Origin: Hydractinia symbiolongicarpus
Lineage: Eukaryota; Cnidaria; Hydrozoa; Anthoathecata; Hydractiniidae
Assembly: GCF_029227915.1 (NCBI RefSeq)
Contig: NC_079885.1
Span: 10,281,001 to 10,345,000 of the forward strand
Length of the DNA stretch: 64,000 nucleotides
Direction: 5' to 3'
The position numbers and the translations under genes are program-made. Each line of letters opens with the position of its first letter. Within the stretch, counting starts at the first letter, position 1. The notes under the pieces are model-generated. The model was not told the origin of the DNA. It did not search any database and saw nothing but the letters and a program-made list of their open reading frames with translations. Positions 11,701 to 20,367 of this stretch are shown piece by piece.

Positions 11701-14700
11701 TAAGACAAAAAAGAGAATAAAAATGGCTGAAAAAAAACTTTGATACAAGAAGAGAATCTTAGCGATCTTATTCGCCAATATCCAGTGATTTTTGATAAAT
11801 CACACAAAGGCTACCAAGAGAGAAACGCTACATGTTTTTGCTTTTAAAACAATGTGGGAATGCTCAGGGTTTATTTTAATTTTTAAAACACATTGAAAAC
11901 CTTTTAGGTTTTATATTTAAACCCAAGTTAAACCACAGTGGAAACCAAGCTTAAAAAATCGTATACAACACGTGAAATCAACTTTTGTTGCGTTTAATTT
12001 TTTTTAAAATATAGGATACGTTGCAACAGAAAAGTTTGGAAAGAAAAATTTCGAATGTTTCAAAAGAAATATTTCACCGTGTATTCCCGCCTTTTTAAAA
12101 AAAAACAATGCAGATTTTAACGCAAAAAAACTTACTTTTTATTCCTGCCCGTGATGTGGCCTACAGTTTATGGAGTTTTGTTTCTCTTGCAGAAACTTGT
12201 TTTGTTTTGTCGTTAATTATCAACATGTAATCAAAAACTCTCCTTCGCAGATTCTTTATTCGTTGTCCTAAACTCTTATACCACTCAAAATAAATAAACA
12301 AATAAATACAACGAAGTTCATCTTGTTTTGTATTTACTCCCACATGATATCCATGTATTTAAAACAAACAAGACAATCTCATATCAAACTTAATCCTAGG
12401 GCTTTCTCTCTTTTTCATACGGGGACGGCTAAACGAAAAAGAGAAAAAACACCCGTGGTCGAGGTTGGGTCTTGAATGACAATAAATCAACTACTTCTCC
12501 TCCCTTCGGTACAAAGATATTACACTAAGGGGGCGCTTACTGATACAAATTAACACGACGTCCTAAAGCAGAATGGAACTCAGGGCGGTTTTTATAGGCG
12601 AGTACCATTCTCGACCCCAGAGCTCTTTGAGATAAACTCCAAGGCTTAATCTCAAACAGCTCTGGGGACGAGAATGTGGTTAAACATGACTCAGCATGTT
12701 TTTATAGGCGGTAGGTTTGAATTGTACATGGATACTAGTAACTTGGTGGCTCTCAGCCTTGTCTTGGGGCTTTCGTCTCTTTTTTATAAAACTTCAACAA
12801 AACAAGTTCCATAAACAGCACACAGAGAGTCCTGGAAGCGAGGTTTACGCACTAGTTATTGACGTTTAATACTTGACGTTATTTTTATATTGTTGATATT
12901 TTCAGAGTTTAGTTTATACGTTTTATATTACACTAACCAACGCGACACCAAATTTGTACGCAGTCCTTTTTCTAGATCCTTTTTAGTCAGAATATGCTAG
13001 CCTCAAACAATGTTGTCAAGTTCAGAAAATTTAAATAAAAGTCAAAATTTAAACACTAGCTAAATCGTTATAAAAAATGTTACAAAGTGGCCCTTACAGG
13101 TCGGAGAAGATACAAGATGCCCTGGGGACGAGTTTGATCCTTCCGTATTTTACTTGATTTTTTGGGAGTCCTTTATCATATGGGGAAGATAGAATTAAGG
13201 TAGGTATTTCAAACTATTTTTGCTTTATAAATTTTGTTTTCTCCAGTACAAAAAGAATAATAAATTTAAAATCAACAACTAACATTAAACACTCCATCAC
13301 ATAATTTAAAGCGAAAAAACTTCCGTTAGATTACAAAAGGACATTTCAATGTCTCCCGTGGTGGAGGTTTTATAACACCCCTTCCTAAAGTTTTTGATTT
13401 AACTTCTAACTGCTTCGCTTCTTGCGTTATATCCTATCGAATCGTACGACGCTCTTTTCCTGTGGTTTAAAAAGATCAATACGATTCTTACAATGAATAA
13501 GACGATGGAGAGTATCAATAAGCCCAAAGTCAGACCTCCAACCGGATCGTTTGGTTTTCCCCTCGCAGCAAAAATTCCACTGAGCGCGTAGATAAGTGCA
13601 ATGTATGGCGTAAACGTATAGCCGGTGAATCTGCAAAGCACGAAATTTTCTAAAACAAACCAAATAATGCTGAGTATTCCAAGGAATGATAAGGCGATCA
13701 AAGAGGATTTTTCTGTGGTTGCTTCTAATTCGTAGGCGAAAACAACAGCCGTGTTGATCAAAGTTGCTACAGTGGTCCATGTTCCGTAAAACAACAAACC
13801 ATTTTGAACTAGAATTCGTTGGCACCAGATATCCACTTTGTTACTTGAGTTTAACTCGTTTGTTTCTTCGTATGCTGTCAGTTCAGAGCATGCAAGTGCA
13901 ATAGCGAGATCGATAAAGACCTGTGCGATCATGATCACAATGAATGATGGTGCAGCTTCCAAGCGGGTCCAGACGAACAACCAAATGACAACAAAGATGA
14001 TATTTGTCATAAAACACATGTAAAACTTTGTTGACAGAATCTCCGTGTGATCACCTTGCCGGAAAATTGTCGAAACAGCGTAAATCAACCATATAATTTG
14101 ATACGCAAAAATAATGCCCCAAATCGAGAATGTAGCTCCAACTGGAGTCATTTCCAATTTAAATACGTCTGATGCATCGCCCACTGATCTTGGGAAAAGA
14201 TTACTGGCGCCTTTGCTAGCCAGTCCGTTAAATACCAAATGGATGATGTACACAACCACGGTTAAAACAATGGTGGCGGTCACTTTATTTTTTGATGACG
14301 CCATCTTGGATTAAAGTATCTATAACAAAATTGAGAAACTAATTACATGCTTTTTGAATTAGAAGTATAAGCATTGAAATTGATAAAAAAATTCGGCCCT
14401 AATATTCCTACTATTTCGTGTAATTGAAATTTCACAAATTTCGCGAAAAGCGAATTTTCAAATAATTTTCACAAAATTTGCGAAATTCCCGCAAAAGTTA
14501 ATTCTCTTCACATAACTCTATTGCATCATTAGTTCAACATGTATTTTTTTCCTCTTTGGTAATTCGGAAATAAAAACGCCAAAAATAATAAAATTAAATT
14601 TCTTATGTGATAAATTTCACATGTAAAAATGTTCGCATTGTAAAACAAAACTTTCGCCTCAGGGCCGTCTAGCAGGTCGGTCTGTATTTTTGACATGCGG

Positions 14701-17700
14701 CTGTTTATTCCACAATGCAACCAAATCCGATAAGTACAAAACCCTATTAATGCCGACTTTTCATGCAAACATTTTTTTCAACCAGTTAACAAAATAGTAA
14801 GAAAATTAATAAAATTTTTTGTCCACATCTAAATCTAAAAACACTGTTCTCTCTTGAAGGTATAAAGGTCCTTTCCCCAAGGGCTCCCTGAGGGTGTTAA
14901 AAACCAATATAAAAAACCAAAGAAGACCTTGGGAAAAAAATAAAGAAAAAAAACCTGCACAGATCTCGTGTATTCCTTTTTTTGTTCATTACTTTAAGAA
15001 CTCAAAAGTACAAAACTGCAGTGTAGAGTTTTCCAAAAATCGTATGCAGTTCTTATTGCAAGAAAAAATAAAGCATTCCAAACTGATAAAAGTTGACGCA
15101 TGCAATGTTTTACGAAATACTTACAAAGTGTGTTCAAAGTTACACAAGAAAAAGCGAGCTTGTTGTAAATATTCTTTCGAAACGCAAAACCTATACGAAT
15201 CTTAAGTTACGTAACATAAACGAAATTTTAAAATGCAACTTAATTTTATTTCGTTACTTGTCAATAAACTATTAAAGAAATAGAGAATTCACTTTACCTT
15301 TTTCACCTTCTTGTCAAGATGTTATGACAAAAACTTCAATACGGTACACGCCTTATGAAAACCTAAAACACAATTTTTGACCGCGCTTTATAACTCTTCA
15401 TCATTGATGTTTATTTTATCTGCCATTGAGATATAATTTTAAATCATTAAATTTACATTAAAATAATAAAAACATCAATGAAGGAGTTTAATATTATCCT
15501 GTAACATAGCAAGGGGGCGATTAACCGTTTAAATTTCACTATTAAAATCGCAATCTCCAGGATGGAGGGTGTTATATCGTACGATACGGTAATGTTTTTA
15601 CAATGGGTTCGAAAAACAATTTTCAAATAAAAAATGTCCCAATTTAGCAAACACGTGTGCGTTATGAAATTCCTTCGTATCAACAGCTATTTTATTCAAA
15701 TAATACAGGGCAAGCCATGCAACTGTGCTTTGTTTTTAATGTCGCCCGCCACTTTTGAGAACCGAGTCGAGGGCGGCTCTGTTATTACATATAGGGGATG
15801 TAAACTCAGAAACTAAGAAGGCGGCTATTTAAATAAGCGTCTATAGAATTTTTCAGATTTTTGTCTGAACGTTTATTCTAAAGAAATGAAATTAAAATTC
15901 TCTTTGCTGTTTGCGATACGTCGCATTTACAAAGTGCAAATGAAGCTTTAGTTCAAGGTTGTCATCATAAAAACAACCTTTCACAACGATGGAGAAAGTA
16001 AGTGCGGGCGAACGATAAAGCAACTTCGTTTCCATGCTATTCGGTTGCACCACAAAAAATGGCATGTTTAGGGCAGGCCATTGACTACGCGGTGTCCTTT
16101 CACCGATTCTCAACTTCCGTTTGCCTTATTTAGGTTATCGATCTTGCTAGAAGAAACTTAAAGCTATACATTAATGAAACAGATGTCAAAACAATGTAAG
16201 TACATGTCCTAAAATAACCTCCCACCACTACAAATATGATTTCCCTTTTTCAAACCTTGTATCCAGAGCTACTATGTGTTGCCGCTGTTACAGTTTTTTT
16301 TAAAAACGAAAAGGTTTGAGAACAACATTTGGAGCTGATTTAGCGTCACCAATGATCATGAACTTTCCGCTCTTTACTGAATTTCGCGGAAAAGTTTAGG
16401 AAAGTCCGTGGAAAATTAATCCGTATGCAATCTCGTTTCCTATAAACCACAGCTTACATTAGTATTGCAGAGAATCTAAATTTCCTTTTTTTTTTAAGGT
16501 TTGAAGAATTAGGTTTGCATGAACTCGATGATGGTGTTATAACACGTGAAGAGTTTGCCTCGATGAACACAGGTGGTATCACAGAATATTTAAAACAACT
16601 CCGTGAAACACATCCAAGATTCCGTGATCGGTTCAGCGAGCAAATCTGGTTAAAACAAGGAAATAAATCGGATGTTATTATGCAGAAACTCCGAAGAAAG
16701 TAAGGTCTCGTTTGTGCGGATTTTTAGTCTCGATCTGAAGAGAAGATAGTTATAAGACTAACCAAAATATCTGCTTTAGGATATCACTACAGCTTTTAAA
16801 AGAGATCTCCGTGTACAGGATCATTCCCATCATGCCAAAAATTTTTTAACTTCTTTGCGAAGTTTTTTCTGCAAACATTTGTACTCCTAAAGTACTTAAG
16901 CATACTCTTATTGTGACATGTTTTATTATGGCTGCTCGGTTGCCGTAAATATTTTGCGCTTCTACATAATTTGTATTTTTAATTTTTTTAAAAAATATAA
17001 TAATAAAATTGTTTAGCAAAAGTATTTAAATCAATCTCTTTAGGGTTATCAGCCTTACAAATCTACCTGCTTATATTGTTGAAGGTGGTGAACCTTTGCA
17101 AGTGTTAAACTATCAACCGTTTGGTCACTACCACGCCCATTTCGATGGACAAAGTGACACAGAATACCCCAATTATCCCTGCTGTCATATGGACGCAGAG
17201 TCACAACCCACCAACTGCAGATTGTGCAGGTCAGTAATAACCTCGTACACAGAACTTTGATAGTTGAGTTGTATATTTGTGGACAAAAAGTGAACTAATG
17301 CAATAAATAAAATAAAAAATTGCAATAAATTGCAATAAATAAAAAACTTCAGGAAATTTTGAAAAAATGACTCATAATCAATTTTTACTTCTATATTGTT
17401 CCCTGGTTTAGATTCGTCACGATTGTATATTATTTAAACAATGTGGAGGAGGGTGGAGAGACGGCTTTCCCAGTTGCTGACAAGAAAGATTATGATCACG
17501 ATGTAGGTGTTTCCATAACAACGTACTTTTACTACAATTTTTTTTTATAAGAATATTTTTTTGAAAATAGTAAGGCTAGAAAATAAGAACAATGGCAAGG
17601 TCAAAACTCACTTTTTTATTTCTCTTGAAAAACTTTACAGTACCTGGTCACAAAAAAATTATATATACTGTAAATAAATAAATAAATAAATAAATTTTAA

Positions 17701-18530
17701 CCTAAATACGTGGGAGAAATAGGAACAGCTCACTTTGAAGTCAAATTTCCTGGATTCTTATATAAAAAAATGTACTTTTATAACATTTTCAATTTTTGTT
17801 CTTCGCAGGAATTCAGAAAACGCAAGGTGGAGGATTTTTATAATTTAAGTAAATTTTGTCACAACGCAAGTGTGGTGGTGAAGCCAAAGAAAGGACGAGC
17901 TGTCATGTGGTACAACCATCACATGGATAAAGACGGATGGTTAGGTAGGTGATCTGACAAAGACTGATCTCAATTATAATTAAAATAGGTTCTTACTTGA
18001 CGACGAGATGCATTCTCGTCCTCAGAGCTCTTTGAGATAAACCTCAAAATTAGAACCTTCGACATTATCTCAAAGAACACTGGGGTCGAAAACGGACATG
18101 ATGAATGTTAGACAATATTGTCCTATGTTTGGAAGATGTTACTGAAAATTGTTTTTGTTATGAACTAGTTCAAGAAGGTAATTATTCTATGTATGAAAAG
18201 TTAAACAATTCACGAAAAATTATGCTCAGGAGTAAATTATTATAACTATTGTCTTCAATCGTGAAGTCTTAATTATTTTCCATGTAATGTCGCTTCGTTT
18301 TGGTATGACCCTAAAAATCCAACCGTGAAGTAGGTTGAGTTTATTTTCTGTTTTTTGTTCTTATAATTTCCTACATTTTAGGTGCGATGGATTACTATTC
18401 GTTACATGGTGGTTGCGATATCATAAAAGGTACAAAATGGCTGGCCAATAATTGGTTAACAGCTCCACCAGCAAAATACGCTTACATGGATAGCCTTTAT
18501 TATACGGGAGAAGCAGAAGGCGCTTATTAG
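5789..18530 (+). CDS. P4HTM: Transmembrane prolyl 4-hydroxylase (10 exons, complete)
   Basis: Exons: 5789-6007, 8507-8588, 8826-8930, 9893-9966, 16134-16195, 16499-16699, 17044-17229, 17412-17502, 17809-17944 and 18382-18530 (TAG). All are GT-AG and in phase, giving 434 residues. The N-terminus has a hydrophobic stretch (residues 3-16; signal anchor or signal peptide), then an acidic linker. An EF-hand loop sits at 149-160 (DLNMNGEITRNE), and a second, degenerate one ends near E199. The 2-oxoglutarate/Fe(II) dioxygenase domain follows: HxD is H280-F-D282 in HYHAHFDG, the distal histidine is H394 in YSLHGGC, and the 2OG-binding lysine is K404 in GTKW. These residues and the calcium-binding pair identify the ER-membrane P4HTM family, which is linked to HIF prolyl hydroxylation, rather than collagen P4H. 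The start was chosen because the hydrophobic N-terminus follows directly. Intron 4 (9967-16133) hosts two antisense genes. Confidence 0.9.
6759..7458. mobile_element. Pogo/Tigger-like DNA transposon remnant, copy 1 (700 bp)
   Basis: The ends are inverted: CAGTGGAATCTCTCC at the left and GGAGAGATTCCACTG-type sequence (written on the + strand as AGAGATTCCACTG) at the right. Sub-terminal repeats of the AAGCGGAC / GTCCGCTTTA type are multiple. TA precedes the left end; TG follows the right end, probably a mutated TA. Around 7090-7190 a degraded + strand reading frame contains RAGYGLEIP, shared with the element at 32,039-33,204. It lies in intron 1 of P4HTM. Confidence 0.75.
9408..9541 (-). mobile_element. 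Helitron-like mini-element, copy 2
   Basis: Reverse complement of the unit at 4657-4782: on the minus strand it starts TCTATATTA, contains ACGTCTGTCCGTCACGCAAAA, and ends in a CCCGTTGA/TTCCACGGG hairpin followed by CTAACGACTAG. The 3' flank is T as expected; the 5' flank has diverged. It lies in intron 3 of P4HTM. Confidence 0.55.
10197..11114 (-). CDS. Eight-helix membrane protein A, nested antisense in P4HTM intron 4
   Basis: An uninterrupted 305-residue frame. Hydrophobic segments fall near residues 8-30, 55-80, 92-112, 117-137, 170-192, 197-220, 228-246 and 258-280, so about eight TM helices; the tail is basic (RWLRTKEEKNNEEKG). It is clearly paralogous to the frame at 13,399-14,304 (shared IWxxxxxYQxIWxIYxVxTI, FRxGD, CQRxLVQNG-like and ENxxL blocks). 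The segment FAIWFVVFFYQLIW resembles the TFSIWGxIY motif of the large proteins often annotated 'tryptophan-rich sensory protein/TspO-like'; similar uncharacterised proteins occur in invertebrates. This is family recall, not an alignment, and function is unknown. An AG just before the ATG (TTATTTAG) allows a 5' UTR intron. A frame this long in 66% AT sequence, with a diverged intact paralogue, makes a real gene very likely. Confidence 0.85.
   Translation of the reverse strand: MAISKTQIVLMVSALVLFVIHLILMGFAVKGNSSAFPTPLVNVATTFPININPDKSVFAIWFVVFFYQLIWQIYSVATIFRRGDEANILSGKVFLCFICYIISMTVWLFLWSHRNLVGAMVTVAISALFLDVALSYSFSDLRDYLDVHPVVHKNKLDVWSQRLLVQNGIMLNASWVALAAIFAFAAFLSHSLDVATSTASLVALIFLGCFEIIWFCVENCILAKYVEYTFTNYISLLVGLAGVLKTLNKGSNDEASLKDLTLALIGITCFFFVIRLGLMFLRWLRTKEEKNNEEKGILMAEKRRV
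11460..11951. mobile_element. Harbinger-type MITE with MADF-domain relic
   Basis: A 492-bp element with imperfect TIRs: AGCTCGATTCCCACTGTGG at the left; the right end reads CCACAGTGGAAACCAAGCT. It is flanked by TAA (11457-11459 and 11952-11954), the 3-bp TWA-type duplication of PIF/Harbinger. Inside, 11740 to about 11838 reads NLSDLIRQYPVIFDKSHKGY. This matches the start of MADF/Myb-like DNA-binding domains, which Harbinger elements encode as a second protein. An ATG at 11723 is one frame off, across an A run. It sits between the two nested antisense genes. Confidence 0.65.
12388..12470. repeat. Foldback repeat of the CTCGTCCCCAGGG family
   Basis: The left half is CCTAGGGCTTTCTCTCTTTTTC and the right half GAAAAAGAGAAAAAACACCC, followed by GGTCGAGGTTG, forming an imperfect inverted repeat. 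Related copies occur at 7745-7855, 13,107-13,134, 37,688-37,780, 40,070-40,137, 45,284-45,347 and 59,398-59,467. They are short noncoding MITE-like units. Confidence 0.5.
12606..12676. repeat. Foldback repeat of the CATTCTCGTCCCCAGAGCTC family
   Basis: A 71-bp near-palindrome. CATTCTCGACCCCAGAGCTC and TTTGAGAT are mirrored by ATCTCAAACAGCTCTGGGG and ACGAGAATG around a 15-nt loop. Copies with the same arms occur at 18,011-18,092, 30,727-30,775 (partial), 31,717-31,742 (partial) and 36,906-36,956. Confidence 0.65.
13399..14304 (-). CDS. Eight-helix membrane protein B, nested antisense in P4HTM intron 4
   Basis: A 301-residue intronless frame, paralogous to 10,197-11,114 and in the same orientation, about 2.3 kb upstream in its own sense. 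It has about eight predicted TM segments. The most conserved block is TPVGATFSIWGIIFAYQIIW (residues about 52-71), closest to the TFSIWG motif of large TspO-like/'tryptophan-rich sensory' membrane proteins. FRQGDHTEIL and CQRILVQNG are shared with its paralogue. The start at ATGGCGTCATCA is preceded by AT-rich sequence with no obvious intron. The pair looks like a tandem duplication. Ligand and role are unknown. Divergence between the copies with both frames intact argues for selection. Confidence 0.85.
   Translation of the reverse strand: MASSKNKVTATIVLTVVVYIIHLVFNGLASKGASNLFPRSVGDASDVFKLEMTPVGATFSIWGIIFAYQIIWLIYAVSTIFRQGDHTEILSTKFYMCFMTNIIFVVIWLFVWTRLEAAPSFIVIMIAQVFIDLAIALACSELTAYEETNELNSSNKVDIWCQRILVQNGLLFYGTWTTVATLINTAVVFAYELEATTEKSSLIALSFLGILSIIWFVLENFVLCRFTGYTFTPYIALIYALSGIFAARGKPNDPVGGLTLGLLILSIVLFIVRIVLIFLNHRKRASYDSIGYNARSEAVRS
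18011..18092. repeat. Foldback repeat, CATTCTCGTCC family
   Basis: CATTCTCGTCCTCAGAGCTC followed by TTTGAGATAA, mirrored by TTATCTCAAAGAACACTGGG and GTCGAAAACGGACATG. It lies in the last intron of P4HTM and is slightly more diverged than the 12,606 copy. Confidence 0.6.
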
Positions 18531-18552
18531 CTCAACAAAGAAATAACGAAAG

Positions 18553-18558
18553 AATAAA
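18553..18558 (+). terminator. AATAAA polyadenylation signal of P4HTM
   Basis: AATAAA 22 bp after the TAG stop, in an A-rich stretch. It is very close to the stop, so the 3' UTR would be short unless a later signal is used. Confidence 0.4.
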
Positions 18559-20367
18559 TAGTAGTAAATGTAGATCAATGACAATATATTATTTGTATAG
18601 TAGAATTTGACGAGCATAATTTTATATATATAACAATACTTAACAAAATTTTCAAATCGAAAGGCTAGCTTTAAAAGCACACTGCTGTAAAGTTATCGAC
18701 ATAACATCAATTACTGGTAGCCGCGTAAATGCTTTGAGTATCGCAAATGCTCGTTAAGGGCGCTTATTTAAAATTTTGACTTTTAGTTTGAGCGCTTATT
18801 TGAGAGGGACGGTAAAACGAGAGAGGCGTTTGAATGAAAAAATCTCTGTACCTTTTTTTCAGGGAACTATAAAGCAAATTTAACCATAAACATTTGCGTT
18901 TTTACATTTTATAACCATTTATTGGTCGTAAAATAAAAAACAAGATATATCTTTGACAGGTAGAAATAGCATGTCCCTGAGCCACCCTCGTGCCTAGGGT
19001 TTTTTAACTTCTTGATACTGCTTCCCTAGATAGATAGATGTGCATATGTTACATGGCTAGCCTCACAAATATCGAGTGATATACCCTGTCTATTATTTCC
19101 AGGATGGGGCATAGAGTATTTAATGCTCATTTTCAGCTACGCAAACCCAATTAGGGCCCGCGCTCTACTCTAGACTACTCTCGGCAACATTCAACAGTCC
19201 ACACAGTAAGCTAACTGCCCAATTTACCTCACATGGCTTGGGTTAACCCGGGGCTATGGTAACATTCACTCGCCCATGTTGAATCGCCGTGAAGAGAAAT
19301 CGAACCCCCGGTCTTCCGCACAGAGGACGAGAGCTATGACAACTAATCTACGGCGCCTCATATCAAAAAAAGACAAAAAAACCTGAGGACGAGGGTGGTC
19401 CCTGAGCTTAAATGTTTATGGTTAAATTTCCCCTATGTCAATGAAGCCAACCACTTAAACGAAAAGATTTTTGACATAAAATTTTATGCTTTATATGGTT
19501 TTAAAAACAACGCTGTTTTGGAGTAAAAGGTCGTAAAGGAAAAGCAAATGTTCAGTACTCCGCAACTGATAAGAAATAAAATTTCTAATTGTAAGCATGT
19601 ACACCGGTGGTCGCACTTTCTTTCGTCAAGTCCCACGGAACATGGGAAAATGATAATATCGACGTCGCAAGAATAAGCACGTAGAGCTTGGATTTAGCCA
19701 AAAAATTTTTTTAAAAGGATGCATAATATAACATAAACAACTAAACTGAACGAAAAGAATTTTCTTTTCATTGCTACATTGTCCACGCTATTAAATCACA
19801 CCATTATACATCAAGTTCAAAATGCTGTACCACACATGGCAATTAAAAGGGTTTTTCGATATGACAGGACACCCTACGCGGGTCATTTCCCGATTTCGTA
19901 AGAAAACATCACTTAATGCCTGTCTATAGCAAGACTTCTTTCGTCCTGTGAGTACTGACTGACATCAGGTTTTACCGTGTCCATATTTACGTGGCCCTTA
20001 TTCTCACTCTCCAAAGCAGGCTCAAGAGTCACCTTGGTATCCGTGAAGAAAATCACATGATAACATTACCGTATTTTCCTACTCAATTCGGTCACCTTTG
20101 CAAGCTCACCTTGCATACAAAAAATAATATTTAATCAATTAAAAAAAATTAAATTCCTTAAAAGATAGAAATAAAAAAGATAAAATCAAGAAAAATTTAA
20201 ACATCTAATACATCTTTGTTAGCATGTTAAATTGGACCAATATTTATTTTAAGAATACATCTTTCTAAGCTGTTTTAACACTGAATACATTTTACATTGA
20301 TGGCCAACCTACCATTTAAATCGAATAGGTTAAAAACAAACCGATCGAAATTTATCACAAAAAAAAC
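18559..20367. other. Intergenic region between P4HTM and PIP4P
   Basis: No coding frame is supported. It holds a foldback repeat (left arm near 18,988 with CCTCGTGCCTAGGG, right arm near 19,378 with CCTGAGGACGAGGG) split by a SINE. The remaining 19,400-20,367 is AT-rich unique sequence that should include the PIP4P promoter; no core promoter element is convincing. Confidence 0.5.
19065..19362 (-). mobile_element. tRNA-derived SINE (family 1), best copy
   Basis: On the minus strand the head (19,362 to about 19,275) is tRNA-like: it starts GGCGCCGTAGATTAG, has an anticodon-arm-like middle, then a B box (GGGGGTTCGATTTC). The body runs to ACATGGCTAGCC-type sequence at the low-coordinate end. Related copies lie at 20,738-20,880 and 22,500-23,185. 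It is inserted inside a foldback repeat. Confidence 0.65.

Noticed and set aside
13427-13825. 132-codon minus-strand ORF
   Set aside because: Shadow frame of the intact membrane protein gene at 13,399-14,304.
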